DNA of 64,000 bases from Actinomarinicola tropica (GCF_009650215.1 NZ_CP045851.1:3127001-3191000); one strand, 5' to 3'. Positions 8,078 to 17,671 are shown, counted from the first letter of the stretch. The notes: generated by a model not told the origin, from the letters alone. A program made the numbers and translations.

Positions 8078-11000
8078 TCAGACGGCGCCGGTGGTGGCGG
8101 CGCCGGCGGCCAGCGCGGCACCCCGGTAGACCTGGCGCCAGCCGCCGGCGTCGATGCCGAGCTCCGCCAACCGCCGTGTGGCGTCGGAACGGGCGGCCCG
8201 ATCGGGCCGCCCGACCGCGTCACCGGCCTCAGCCCGCGCCAGGCGGACGAGCGCCTGCGCCACGCGGTCATCGGTGGCGTCGGCGAGGACGGCCGCCTCG
8301 TCGAACAGCTCCTCGGCGGCGTCGGGGGCGCACGCGCCGACCCGGCACGAGGCCAGCGCCAGCAGCGCGGTGACCCGGTCGAGGTACGTGGCCCGCCCCG
8401 CCGAGCGCACCTCGTCGCACAGCCGCTCGACCTCGGCGACGTGGCCGGCGACCGCAGAGGCACAGGCCAGCGCGCTCAGCGCGTAGCCGCTCGGCGCCTC
8501 CTCCATGCTCGGCGTGGCGGCCTGCTGCAGATGCTCGACGGCATCGTCGAGGCGCCCCAGCTGGGCGAGCGCCAGCCCGAGGGCGACGAGCCGGTCGCTC
8601 TCGCCGACCACGGACGGGTCGAGGTCGTCGACCGACACCAGCGCGACGGCACGCAGCGCCCGCTCCGGGTCGCCGACCGACACCGCCGCGGCGGCCACCG
8701 CGGTGGGGCCGAGCGTGGCGGCGCTGCCGACCTCGCCCCGACCCATCTCGACCGCGAGGTCGAGGGTCCGGAAGCCCTCGCCGACCGCGCCGATCGCGAC
8801 CAGCGCCCGACCGAGCACGGCGGCGGACTGGACCTCGCGGTCGACGTCACCGAGGGCGTGGAACATCTCGAGCGCCTCCTGCGCCCGGCCGACGGCGTCG
8901 GCGGCGCGGCCCGACCACAGCCGGGTGGACGCGGTGAGGAGGACCATCATCCCCTCGCCCCAGCGGTCACCACGGCCCTGGGCCTCGACGAGGATGCGCT
9001 CCCCGATGGCGTCGGCCTCCTCCCAGTGCCCCTGGTGGAAGCGCACCCACCCGCGCAGCCCGGTGGCCCACCCCCACCCGCCGCTGTCGCCGATGTCGGC
9101 GAACATCTCGACCGACTCGTCGATGCGCCGGTCGGCCTCCGAAGGACGACCCTCGAGGTAGGCGAGCCACGCCAGGTTCTGGAGCGCCCACGCCTGGCCC
9201 CGCCGGTCGGCCAGGGCCGCGAAGGCGTCGAGCGCCGCGGCCATCGTCCGGCGCGCCGCCTCGGTGTCGCCGCTGAACAGCTCCGCGAGGCCGCGCTGGC
9301 GGAGCGCCTCGGCCATGCCCGCCCGGTCGCCGGAGGCGGTGAACTCGTCCTCCGCCTCCCGCAGCGTCTCGACCGCGAGGTCGAGGTCGCCCTCCTTCTC
9401 CTCGATCGACCCCAGGATGAGCAGCGCCTGCGCGTGGCCCCGCCGGTCCTCCAGCTGGAGGCTCAGCTCGCGTGCCGCCTCGGCGTCGATCCGGGCGTCG
9501 TCGAGGTGGCGGAGCTCGGCTCGGGCGCGGGCCCGGCCGAGCAGCATCGCGACCCGCTCCGGGCTGGCGTCGGTGGACAGCAGCGACACAGCGCGGTCGA
9601 AGAGCCGCTCGGAGACGACGTGCATGTCGCCCGCCTCGGAGCGCCGCGCGCCCTCGGTGATCCAGCGCAGCGCCCGCTCGACGATGTCGGTGGGGATGCC
9701 GTGGACGCCGTCGAGGTCGGTGACGACCTCGGCCGCCGCGCCGTAGTGGTGGGCCAGGCCGTCGACGATCCCGTCGGAGACCTCCGTGCCCCACGTGAAG
9801 TTGCGCTCGAGGTACTCGCCGATGCCGTAGTGCCGCAGGGCCCGGGCGACCTTGGTGAGCGTGTTGTACGCCACCTCCCGCACGAGGTCGGAGCGGAACG
9901 TGTACCAATCGCCCCGCTCGTTGAGGACGAGGATCTCCTTGTCGACCAGGCCGGCGACGGCGGCCGTGACCTCCTCGGCGCTGCGCTTGCCGTGTCCGGC
10001 GCGGTCGGCGGCCGCCATCAGCACGAGGGCGTCGACGGTGCCCTGCCGCCCGTAGACGGCGGCGTCCTCGAGGGCACGCCGCTCGCCCCGGGTGAGCCCG
10101 TCGAGGCGGGCGGCGACCAGCCCGCGCAGCGTGTCGGGCAACGCCGCCTGTGGCCCGCCGGTGCGGAGGTCGCCGCCGCCCGAGGACATCAGGGCGACGA
10201 GCTCCTCGAGGAAGAGCGGGTTGCCGCCGCTGCGGTCGAGCAGCTCCTCCCGCAGGGCCGAGTCGACGCGACCGTCGAGCAGCCGATCGAGGAGGTCACG
10301 CGCGGCATCCCGCGCCAAGGGATCGACGTTGACGACGAGCGTGTTGTGCCGGCCGTCGGGCGGGGCCCACGACTCGCGGAACGGCGGGCGAGCCGTCGTC
10401 AGGAGGAGGAACGGTGAGTCGACCAGGCGCTCGAGGAGCGCGGCGAGCAGCTCGAACACCGGCCCGCTCGCCCAGTGGAGGTCGGCGATGACCATCATCA
10501 CCGGTCGCTGCTCCAGGACCGGCTCGAGGAAGCGGACGACGGCGCGGGTGACCTCCTCACGGGCTCGTGCCGGGTCGATGCCGCGCAGCGGGCCCTCGAG
10601 CCCCATCAGGTGCACCAGGCCGTTGGTCACCCGCTCGAGCTCGTCCCCCTCGAGGCTCGCAGCGTCGGGGGACGTGAGCGCGTCGACCACCCGGCTGCGC
10701 ACCGTGGCGACCGGGTCGTCCAGGCTGGCGCCGACCCCGGACCGGACGGCCTCGGCCACCGGCCACCAGGCGTTGGACTCGCCGTAGGCCACGCACCGGC
10801 CCTGGAGCACCACCGCGCCGTGGTCGTCCGACGCGACCCGGGCGACCTCGCCCGCGAGTCGCGACTTGCCGACCCCCGCCTCGCCGATGAGCGTGACGAG
10901 GGCGGCGCGGCGGCGGACGACGGCGGACTCCAGCGCGTGGCCGATCAGGCCCATCTCACCGTCCCGACCCACGAGCGGGGCACGGGTCGCCCGACGGCCG

Positions 11001-11641
11001 TACCCCGGCGGCACGAGCGGGGCGAGGGCCCGCCAGGCCTCCACCGCGACGCCACGACCCCGGACCTCGAGCGAGCCGACCGGCTCGTACTCGATGACGT
11101 CGGTGGTGGCGGCGTGGGTGGCCGGTCCGACGAGCACCTGGCCGGGTTCGGCAGCGGTCTGCAGGCGCGACGCGGTGTTCACGACGTCGCCCATCGCGGT
11201 GTAGTCACCGCCGGCGCGCAGCGCGCCCACCAGCACCTCGCCCGTGTTGACGCCGATGCGCATCTGCAGGCGGGCGCCGAGTCGCTCGGCCCGGCTGCGC
11301 AGCGTGCCCTGCATCTGGAGCGCGGCGCGCACGGCCCGCTCGGGGTCGTCCTCGTGGGCGACGGGTGCGCCGAAGAGCGCCACGATGGCGTCGCCGACGA
11401 TCTTGTCGACCCGGCCGCCGAAGGAGCGGATGTCCTCGACCAGCGCCTCGAAGCAGTCGTCGACGAGGAGCTTGACCTGCTCCGGATCGCGCTTCTCCGA
11501 GAGCCCCGTGAAGCCGACGAGGTCGGCGAAGAGCACGGTGACGATGCGCCGCTCGTCGACCTGGACCTGCAGCTGGTGCCCGCACGAGGGGCAGAACCGT
11601 GCCCCGTCGGGGGTCGGGGCGCCGCAGCTCGGACAGATCAC
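8078..11641 (-). CDS. Class III nucleotidyl cyclase / AAA ATPase / TPR signalling protein
   Basis: A 1,187-residue soluble multidomain protein. Residues 1-22 form a zinc ribbon with two CPSCG knuckles. A class III cyclase domain follows (about 28-190), with the two metal-binding aspartates in LFADLVGFT and KIVGDAIVALFG and the dimer-arm segment GDYTAMGDVVNTASRL. Next is an AAA/STAND-type ATPase with Walker A GEAGVGKS and then a long TPR-rich C-terminal half. It probably makes cAMP or cGMP in response to ligand or ATP state; the nucleotide specificity was not resolved. The GTG start is chosen because TATGCT ends 6 nt upstream, and upstream in-frame codons overlap the divergent ABC transporter gene. 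Such proteins are expanded in this part of the actinomycetes. Confidence 0.88.
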   Translation of the reverse strand: MICPSCGAPTPDGARFCPSCGHQLQVQVDERRIVTVLFADLVGFTGLSEKRDPEQVKLLVDDCFEALVEDIRSFGGRVDKIVGDAIVALFGAPVAHEDDPERAVRAALQMQGTLRSRAERLGARLQMRIGVNTGEVLVGALRAGGDYTAMGDVVNTASRLQTAAEPGQVLVGPATHAATTDVIEYEPVGSLEVRGRGVAVEAWRALAPLVPPGYGRRATRAPLVGRDGEMGLIGHALESAVVRRRAALVTLIGEAGVGKSRLAGEVARVASDDHGAVVLQGRCVAYGESNAWWPVAEAVRSGVGASLDDPVATVRSRVVDALTSPDAASLEGDELERVTNGLVHLMGLEGPLRGIDPARAREEVTRAVVRFLEPVLEQRPVMMVIADLHWASGPVFELLAALLERLVDSPFLLLTTARPPFRESWAPPDGRHNTLVVNVDPLARDAARDLLDRLLDGRVDSALREELLDRSGGNPLFLEELVALMSSGGGDLRTGGPQAALPDTLRGLVAARLDGLTRGERRALEDAAVYGRQGTVDALVLMAAADRAGHGKRSAEEVTAAVAGLVDKEILVLNERGDWYTFRSDLVREVAYNTLTKVARALRHYGIGEYLERNFTWGTEVSDGIVDGLAHHYGAAAEVVTDLDGVHGIPTDIVERALRWITEGARRSEAGDMHVVSERLFDRAVSLLSTDASPERVAMLLGRARARAELRHLDDARIDAEAARELSLQLEDRRGHAQALLILGSIEEKEGDLDLAVETLREAEDEFTASGDRAGMAEALRQRGLAELFSGDTEAARRTMAAALDAFAALADRRGQAWALQNLAWLAYLEGRPSEADRRIDESVEMFADIGDSGGWGWATGLRGWVRFHQGHWEEADAIGERILVEAQGRGDRWGEGMMVLLTASTRLWSGRAADAVGRAQEALEMFHALGDVDREVQSAAVLGRALVAIGAVGEGFRTLDLAVEMGRGEVGSAATLGPTAVAAAAVSVGDPERALRAVALVSVDDLDPSVVGESDRLVALGLALAQLGRLDDAVEHLQQAATPSMEEAPSGYALSALACASAVAGHVAEVERLCDEVRSAGRATYLDRVTALLALASCRVGACAPDAAEELFDEAAVLADATDDRVAQALVRLARAEAGDAVGRPDRAARSDATRRLAELGIDAGGWRQVYRGAALAAGAATTGAV

Positions 11642-11647
11642 CGAGCC

Positions 11648-11653
11648 AGCATA
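11648..11653 (-). promoter_or_regulatory. Leaderless -10 hexamer of the cyclase/ATPase gene
   Basis: TATGCT on the minus strand ends 6 nt before the GTG at 11641, with no Shine-Dalgarno sequence. This fixes the start of a reading frame that stays open far upstream. Confidence 0.6.
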
Positions 11654-11797
11654 CGAGCGGCACCCGGGGACGTGACACCGTTCACAACCTCGGGAAACGC
11701 CCGGCACGCGGCGTCGGTGCGTGCGTAGTGTCCTCACGCCCGGGCCGGCGCCTCGACGCGCGCCCGGATCCGCACGCCACGACGAGACGGAGGCCCC

Positions 11798-12574
11798 GTG
11801 ACCGCCACCGAGACGACCCCGACCCCTGCGGCCGGTCCCGCCCGCAGGGCCGCCGCCCGGGCGGTCGCCGCCCGCAAGACCTACGGATCCGGCGACACCG
11901 AGGTGCGCGCCCTCGACGGCATCGACGTCGAGTTCGAGCGGGCCCGCTTCACCGCGATCATGGGCCCCTCCGGCTCCGGCAAGTCGACGCTGATGCACTG
12001 CCTGGCGGGGCTCGACACCCTCACGTCCGGCCAGGTCTTCATCGGCGACACCGACCTCACGACCCTCTCGGAGAAGCACCTCACGACGCTCCGTCGGGAC
12101 AAGGTCGGCTTCGTCTTCCAGGCGTTCAACCTCATCCCCACTCTCAGCGCGATCGAGAACATCACGCTGCCGATGTCGCTCGCCGGCCGGAAGCCGGACC
12201 AGGACTGGGTCGACGACGTCATCCGCACGGTCGGCCTCGGCGACCGCCTGCACCACCGCCCGAGCGAGCTGTCCGGCGGCCAGCAGCAGCGCGTGGCCGT
12301 GTCCCGGGCGCTGGCGAGCAGGCCGGAGATCATCTTCGCCGACGAGCCCACGGGCAACCTCGACTCCAACAGCGGCAGCGAGATCCTCGGCTTCATGCGC
12401 CGGGCGGTCGACGACCTCGAGCAGAGCATCGTCATGGTCACCCACGACCCGGTCGCCGCCAGCTGGGCGGACCGGGTCGTGTTCCTCGTCGACGGGCGCA
12501 TCGTCGACGAGGTGCACTCGCCGAGCCGCGAGCAGATCATCGACAAGATGAAGGACCTGGAGGTGCCGCGCTAG
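11798..12574 (+). CDS. ABC transporter ATP-binding protein (MacB/LolD type)
   Basis: A 258-residue ATPase that powers the FtsX-type permease encoded next. Walker A GPSGSGKS (near residue 64), Q-loop VFQAFNLIP, signature LSGGQQQR, Walker B IIFADEPTGNLD and the H-loop HD in VMVTHDP are all intact. The N-terminal about 30 residues are Ala/Arg-rich and not conserved. The GTG start has GGAGG 5 nt upstream. The TAG stop shares one base with the GTG of the permease gene, so the two are translationally coupled. The MacB/LolD class moves lipids, peptides or drugs, or acts mechanically across the envelope; the cargo is not evident. Confidence 0.92.
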   Translation: MTATETTPTPAAGPARRAAARAVAARKTYGSGDTEVRALDGIDVEFERARFTAIMGPSGSGKSTLMHCLAGLDTLTSGQVFIGDTDLTTLSEKHLTTLRRDKVGFVFQAFNLIPTLSAIENITLPMSLAGRKPDQDWVDDVIRTVGLGDRLHHRPSELSGGQQQRVAVSRALASRPEIIFADEPTGNLDSNSGSEILGFMRRAVDDLEQSIVMVTHDPVAASWADRVVFLVDGRIVDEVHSPSREQIIDKMKDLEVPR

Positions 12575-15147
12575 TGCTGCGCACCACGCTGCGGTCGCTC
12601 TGGGAGCACAAGCGCCGCCTCATCTCCACCACGGTCGCCGTCTTCCTCGGCGTCAGCTTCATGGCCGGCACGTTCGTGCTCGGCGACACGCTCGACGAGT
12701 CCGTCGAGTCCCTGGTCGGCGAGGTCACCGTCGGCCTCGACGCCCAGGTGCGCGGACCGGAGCTCTTCGACACCGGTTTCGGGGTGCTCTACACGCCGAT
12801 CGACCAGTCGCTCGTCGACGTCGTCGCCGGGGTGGAGGAGGTCGAGGACGCCGCCGGCTACGTCACGGTGGAGACCGGTGTCCAGGTCCTCGGCGCCGAC
12901 GGCGACACCATCGGGATGCCCAACGCCGCGCCGACCATCGTCGAGAGCTTCATCCCGAACCCTGACATCTCCGGCTACGACATCCCCGAGGGCCGCGGCG
13001 TCGAGGCGCCCGACGAGATGGTCATCAACCGGGCCGCGGCGGAGGACGGCGAGCTCGAGCTCGGCGACACCGTCACGCTCACCTCCTCGCTCGGCCGGAC
13101 CGAGTACACGCTCGTCGGCATCACGACGACGGTCTCCGGCCGCGACACGATCGCCGGCGCCATCCTCGTCGGGCTCGCCACCGAGCAGGCCCAGGAGCTC
13201 GCCGGCCTCGACGGCCAGATCAACTACGTGTACGCCACGGCTGCAGGCGGGACCACCCAGGAGGAGCTGGTCGCCGCCATCGGCGCCGAGCTCCCCTCCG
13301 AGCCGCAGCTGGAGGTGATCACGGGGCAGCAGGCGGCCGACGAGCTGACCTCCACGTTCCAGGAGGGCCTGTCGTTCTTCTCGACGTTCCTGCTCGTGTT
13401 CGCGCTGATCGCCCTGGTCGTCGGCTCGTTCATCATCTTCAACACCTTCTCGATCCTCGTGGCCCAGCGAGGCCGCGAGCTCGCCCTCCTGCGGGCCATC
13501 GGCGCCACGCGACGCCAGGTCCTCGTCTCCGTCCTCGTCGAGGCCGTCCTCATCGGACTGGTCGCGGCGCTGATCGGGATCGTGGCGGGGATCGGGCTCG
13601 CCACCGGGATCTACGCGCTGCTCAACTCGATCGGGCTGGAGCTGCCGAAGGCCGGCACGATCGTCTCGGCCGACACGGTCATCTGGTCGATCGTCGCCGG
13701 CGTCGGCGTCACCCTGTTCTCCGCCCTCATCCCTGCGTGGCGGGCCACCCGGGTGCCCCCGATCGCCGCCCTGCGCGACGTGGCGACCGACACCTCGGGC
13801 ACGTCGAAGATCCGCATCGGCATCGGGCTCGCCCTCGCGGTGCTGGCCGTCGTGTTCATCGCCCCGGTGTACGGCGAGGACCCCGACACGGCTGCGCTCC
13901 AGTCGCTCGGCCTCGGTGCCGTGCTGCTGCTGGTCGCCCTCATCGTGCTCGGACCGGTCATCGCCCGTCCGGTCGCCCGGGCCATCGGCGCACCGCTCTC
14001 CTGGTTGCGCGGCACCACGGGACACCTGGCGCGGGAGAACGCCAGCCGCTCGCCGAAGCGGACGGCGTCCACCGCCGCGGCGCTGATGATCGGCATCGCG
14101 CTCGTCGGGTTCATCACGATCCTCATCTCGTCGGCCCGGGTCTCGATCGACGAGCAGGTCAGCCGGGGCTTGAAGGCCGACCTCATCATCCGGGCCGAGA
14201 GCTTCGGGGCAGGCATCCCCATCGCCTTCGAGGAGGAGATCGCCGGGCGCGACGACGTGGCGACGGTCGCCGCCCTGCGCCAGGGGCAGGTGCAGCTCGC
14301 GCTGCCCGACGGCGACACCACGACGACGTTCATGGGCGCCATCAACCCCGAGCGCTACGACCGGGCGGTCGAGGTGCAGATGGTCGAGGGGTCCCTCGCC
14401 GACCTCCAGCCCGGCGGGCTCGTCGTCGACCGTCGGCAGGCCGAGAACCGCGACCTCGCCGTCGGCGACACGGTCGAGGTCACGTTCCTCCCGGCCGCGA
14501 ACGTCGCCGAGCTGACGGTCACCGCGATCAGCGACGACCCGCAGCTCCTCGGCTTCTACACGACGACCCACGAGGACTGGGCGGCGAACGTCCCGAACCA
14601 GACGAACGGGACGATCTTCGTCAGCGCTGCGGAGGGCACCACGGTCGACGACCTGCAGCGCGAGCTGCGTCGAGCGGCGGAGGAGTACCCGGGCGTGCTC
14701 GTCGAGAACCAGGACGAGTTCCTCGACGCCATCGCGTCGCAGCTCAACGTGATCCTGAACGTCGTCCTCGGCCTGCTCGTCGTGTCGGTGCTCATCGCCC
14801 TCATCGGCATCGCCAACACCCTCTCGCTCTCGGTCTACGAGCGCACCAGGGAGCTGGGGCTGCTCCGGGCCGTCGGCATGACCCGATCGCAGCTGCGTGC
14901 ATCGGTCCGGTGGGAGGCCGCCATCATCGCCGTGCTCGGCACCCTGCTCGGCCTCGCCCTCGCGGTCGGGCTCAGCTACAGCCTCATCCAGGGCCTCGGC
15001 CCGCAGGGCTTCAGCGCGTTCCAGGTCCCCGTGGGCCAGATGGCGATCATCGTCGTCGTCGGCGCGCTCCTCGGCGTCCTGGCCAGCCTGCTGCCGGCCC
15101 GGCGCGCCGCGAAGCTCAACGTCCTCGAGGCCATCGCCAGCGAGTAG
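12574..15147 (+). CDS. FtsX-like ABC transporter permease, two-module
   Basis: An 857-residue permease made of two MacB-type modules in tandem. Each has a leading transmembrane helix, a periplasmic-core-like extracytoplasmic domain and an FtsX three-helix block. The first module runs to about residue 400 (N-terminal TM around 13-33, FtsX block after FFSTFLLVFALIALVVGSFI); the second follows, with the final FtsX block after LNVILNVVLGLLVVSVLIALIG and the conserved RTRELGLLRAVGMTR loop. The GTG start overlaps the stop of the ATPase gene by one base. Together they form a complete exporter or mechanotransmission complex in the cell membrane. The substrate is unknown. Confidence 0.9.
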   Translation: MLRTTLRSLWEHKRRLISTTVAVFLGVSFMAGTFVLGDTLDESVESLVGEVTVGLDAQVRGPELFDTGFGVLYTPIDQSLVDVVAGVEEVEDAAGYVTVETGVQVLGADGDTIGMPNAAPTIVESFIPNPDISGYDIPEGRGVEAPDEMVINRAAAEDGELELGDTVTLTSSLGRTEYTLVGITTTVSGRDTIAGAILVGLATEQAQELAGLDGQINYVYATAAGGTTQEELVAAIGAELPSEPQLEVITGQQAADELTSTFQEGLSFFSTFLLVFALIALVVGSFIIFNTFSILVAQRGRELALLRAIGATRRQVLVSVLVEAVLIGLVAALIGIVAGIGLATGIYALLNSIGLELPKAGTIVSADTVIWSIVAGVGVTLFSALIPAWRATRVPPIAALRDVATDTSGTSKIRIGIGLALAVLAVVFIAPVYGEDPDTAALQSLGLGAVLLLVALIVLGPVIARPVARAIGAPLSWLRGTTGHLARENASRSPKRTASTAAALMIGIALVGFITILISSARVSIDEQVSRGLKADLIIRAESFGAGIPIAFEEEIAGRDDVATVAALRQGQVQLALPDGDTTTTFMGAINPERYDRAVEVQMVEGSLADLQPGGLVVDRRQAENRDLAVGDTVEVTFLPAANVAELTVTAISDDPQLLGFYTTTHEDWAANVPNQTNGTIFVSAAEGTTVDDLQRELRRAAEEYPGVLVENQDEFLDAIASQLNVILNVVLGLLVVSVLIALIGIANTLSLSVYERTRELGLLRAVGMTRSQLRASVRWEAAIIAVLGTLLGLALAVGLSYSLIQGLGPQGFSAFQVPVGQMAIIVVVGALLGVLASLLPARRAAKLNVLEAIASE

Positions 15148-15170
15148 CCGGACGCGGCCAGACTGTCCGG

Positions 15171-15728
15171 ATGCACGCCACGATCCCCACGCCCACGGTC
15201 CTCGTCGTCGCGCCCGCCGACGCGTCCCCGGCGCTCGTCGAGGCCGTCGAGGGCGAGGGGATCCAGGTGAGGAGCGCGACGCCCGACGAGCTCGACGGGG
15301 CGCTGACCGAGGCCGCGGTCGACGTCGTCGTGGTGGTCAGCGGTCCGGAAGGTCTCGCCGCCGTGGCGCGCGTCGCCCGCACGACGCCTGCCACGCGGTA
15401 CCTGGCCGTGGCCGACGACCTCGATCCTGCTGCCGCGCTGGACGCCGGCATCGGCGGGGTCGTGGCCGCCTCGGCTCCGCCCGACGTCGTGCGCTCGGCG
15501 GTGAGGGGGCTGGCCCTCGGCGAGGGCTTCCTCGACGCCCCGCTCGCCCGCGAGGTGCTCGAGCGCCACCGCCGCGAGGGCATCGCCCTCACGGCGACGG
15601 AGGAGGAGGTGCTCGGCCGCCTCGCCCGGGGCGACGCCGCGGCGACCATCGCCGACGACTACGCGGTGACCGCCCGGCTCGTTCGCCTGCACGCCGGGGG
15701 CGCCCTCTCCCGGCTCCTCCCCACCTAG
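15171..15728 (+). CDS. Response-regulator-like protein, degenerate receiver with LuxR-type HTH
   Basis: A 185-residue protein resembling a NarL/LuxR response regulator. The first about 120 residues follow the receiver strand-helix pattern, but the strand that should end in the phosphoacceptor Asp reads VDVVVVVSGPEG, so it cannot be phosphorylated in the usual way. The C-terminal segment from LTATEEEVLGRLARG to the end resembles a LuxR helix-turn-helix, although the recognition helix is divergent. Possible roles are a phosphorylation-independent regulator or a remnant. CAGACT ends 6 nt before the ATG. Five nt after its stop lies the GTG of the M48-like gene, and both proteins have lost their signature residues. 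Confidence 0.6.
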   Translation: MHATIPTPTVLVVAPADASPALVEAVEGEGIQVRSATPDELDGALTEAAVDVVVVVSGPEGLAAVARVARTTPATRYLAVADDLDPAAALDAGIGGVVAASAPPDVVRSAVRGLALGEGFLDAPLAREVLERHRREGIALTATEEEVLGRLARGDAAATIADDYAVTARLVRLHAGGALSRLLPT

Positions 15729-15733
15729 ACGGC

Positions 15734-16855
15734 GTGGTCGAGCTCCCCCTCCGGACCCGGCTCCTCGTCGTGGGGTCGGCGGTGCGCAGCGCCCTGCCGT
15801 GGGGCCTGCCGTTCGTGGGGCTCGTGACATCCCCGTGGGTGCAGATCGCCGGGCTCGAGACGGGAGGCGACTGGACGTGGGACCTCTCGTGGGGCGTCGT
15901 GATCACGGCTGCCGTCGTGCCCGTCCTCGTCGCCCTCGCCCTGGTCCTGCTCTTCCCCCACGACCGCTACGGCGACTGGGCCGCGCGACGTATCGCCGCC
16001 CGCACCGGTGCCCGCCCGTCGACCCGGACCATCAACCTCACCGAGCAGCTGGCCGTGGCGACCGGCACCGGCGGGCTGCGCTACGACGTCCTCGTCCACG
16101 ACTCACCCGTGCCGAACGTGGCGGCGCTGCCGACGCGCGGCGGGGCCCACGTCGTGGTCACCGCCGGCGCCGAGCGCCGACTCGATCGCGACGCCCTCGA
16201 GGCGCTCCTCGCCAGCCAGATCGCCGTCGTCGTCGATCCGTGGGTCCGGCTCGCTGCCGCGGCCCAGGTCGTCGGCTCGCTGCGGTTCCTCCTCCTCTTC
16301 GCGTCGCCCTTCCTGAACCCGTTCCTGATGCCGTTCGCGTTCGTCGCGTTCTTCCGCCCTCGGCGGGCCGACACCGTGCGCGACCTCGTCGGCGATGCCG
16401 CCGCCGTGCGCGCCACCCGGCACCCGGGCGCGCTGGCACGGGCGTTCGAGGAGCTGCGGCCCGCCGCCCCGCACGGCAGCCGCATGCGGGTCGGCCTCCC
16501 CGGGTTCCTCGTCGACCAGTTCTGGGTGGTGTCGACGCGCAGCAAGGTGACGACGACGACGAGTGGGCCGCGCGGCGAGCGGACCTGGACCACGGCGGAC
16601 GAGGTCGCCGCCGAGCTCGCCGTCCGAGCCGATCGGTCGCGACGGGTCGCATCGGGCGAGACGCCGGGCGGACCCGACCTGCGGGGCTGGCGCCGAGCGA
16701 CCGCGGGGCTCGGACGCGACGCGACCACGTCCACGGGCATCCCCCTCGCGCTCACCGACGCCGAGCGACGCACGGCCGCGGAGATCGGCGCCGAGCTGGC
16801 CGGGACAGCGGGTCAGGGCGCACGTGCGGCCGACTGGCACCGCGGGCACCAGTAG
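15734..16855 (+). CDS. M48-like membrane protein without the zinc site (pseudopeptidase)
   Basis: A 373-residue membrane protein. Two hydrophobic segments (about 18-45 and 53-75) come first. A domain that tracks M48/HtpX peptidases follows: the NVAALPTRGGAHVVV strand and LDRDALEALLASQIA where M48 enzymes have LxxVLAHExxH. Further helices come next, and then VRDLVGDAAAVRATRHPGAL where the family has ExxADxxA. The HExxH histidines and glutamate and the downstream zinc-ligand glutamate are all absent, so proteolysis is unlikely. The GTG start is 5 nt after the upstream stop. Its 3' end overlaps the convergent nei gene by 43 nt. The assignment is by pattern reading and should be tested with profile searches. 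Confidence 0.6.
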   Translation: MVELPLRTRLLVVGSAVRSALPWGLPFVGLVTSPWVQIAGLETGGDWTWDLSWGVVITAAVVPVLVALALVLLFPHDRYGDWAARRIAARTGARPSTRTINLTEQLAVATGTGGLRYDVLVHDSPVPNVAALPTRGGAHVVVTAGAERRLDRDALEALLASQIAVVVDPWVRLAAAAQVVGSLRFLLLFASPFLNPFLMPFAFVAFFRPRRADTVRDLVGDAAAVRATRHPGALARAFEELRPAAPHGSRMRVGLPGFLVDQFWVVSTRSKVTTTTSGPRGERTWTTADEVAAELAVRADRSRRVASGETPGGPDLRGWRRATAGLGRDATTSTGIPLALTDAERRTAAEIGAELAGTAGQGARAADWHRGHQ

Positions 16856-17595
16856 GTCGTCCGCGCCTGCTCCCCCTGGCGGCGAGCCCGGATGGGCGTC
16901 CCGCAGCGGCGACACGGCCGACGGGTCTTCCCGTACACCGCGAGCCCACCGGGCACGGTGGTCCGACGTGTCGTCGTGAGGTTGGCCCGCAGGAGCCGCG
17001 CGGCGGTCTCGACCAGATCCCGCCGGACGTCCTCGTCGAGCGCGCCGACCGGCGCGAACGGATCGACGCGGAGCGCCCAGAGGACCTCGCTCTTGTAGAC
17101 GTTGCCGATGCCGGCCGCGACCCGCTGGTCGAGGAGCGCGACCCCGATCTCGGTACCGGGGTCGAGCCGGGCCATCCGGGCCACCGCCTCGTCGATGTCG
17201 GCATCGGCTCGGCACAGGTCGGGCCCGAGGTGGGCGACGGCGTCGCTCGCCTCGCGCTCGCCGAGGTGCGTCCTCACCACCGGAGCGGAGAAGCACACGG
17301 CGACGGCGTCCGGGACCTCGAGCACGACCCGTGCGAGGTGCGGCGGCTTCCGCCACCGCTCGCCGCGCGCGTAGAGGTGCCACGACCCGGTCATGCGGAG
17401 GTGCGTCTGCAGGACGATGCCGCCGCTGAAGCGCACCATGAGGTGCTTCCCGACGGCCTCGACCTCGTCGATCGTCTCCCCGGTGCGCGGACGCGGGCCG
17501 ACGAGGCGCGGCGCCTCGAAGCGGCGGACCTCGGCGCCGACGAGCGCAGGCCGGAGGCGCGCAGCGGTCCGGTGGAGGGTGTCGCCCTCGGGCAT
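16813..17595 (-). CDS. Endonuclease VIII-like DNA glycosylase (Nei2 type)
   Basis: A 260-residue Fpg/Nei family base-excision repair enzyme. It starts MPEGDTLHRTA, with the catalytic Pro2 and Glu3 exposed after Met removal. The mid-domain AGIGNVYKSEVLW carries the helix-two-turn-helix, and the C-terminus has a Cys4 zinc finger (CRRCG...CPRCQ) with the VYGKTRRPC approach. Nei enzymes excise oxidised pyrimidines and cut the AP site. The ATG is preceded by TAGCCT with a 6-nt spacer and no ribosome binding site, so the mRNA is probably leaderless. It overlaps the end of the convergent M48-like gene. Confidence 0.92.
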   Translation of the reverse strand: MPEGDTLHRTAARLRPALVGAEVRRFEAPRLVGPRPRTGETIDEVEAVGKHLMVRFSGGIVLQTHLRMTGSWHLYARGERWRKPPHLARVVLEVPDAVAVCFSAPVVRTHLGEREASDAVAHLGPDLCRADADIDEAVARMARLDPGTEIGVALLDQRVAAGIGNVYKSEVLWALRVDPFAPVGALDEDVRRDLVETAARLLRANLTTTRRTTVPGGLAVYGKTRRPCRRCGTPIRARRQGEQARTTYWCPRCQSAARAP

Positions 17596-17671
17596 CGGCT
17601 CAGGCTACGAGCGCCCGACTCCCGGACGACGCCGGTGCGGGGCGAGGTTTGCCCGCGCGCGAGCCGGGTAC

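Noticed and set aside
11642-12517. N-terminal extension of the cyclase/ATPase by almost 300 residues
   Set aside because: The extension overlaps the well-supported ABC transporter gene and lacks domain character; the GTG at 11641 has a -10 hexamer 6 nt upstream and starts at the zinc ribbon.
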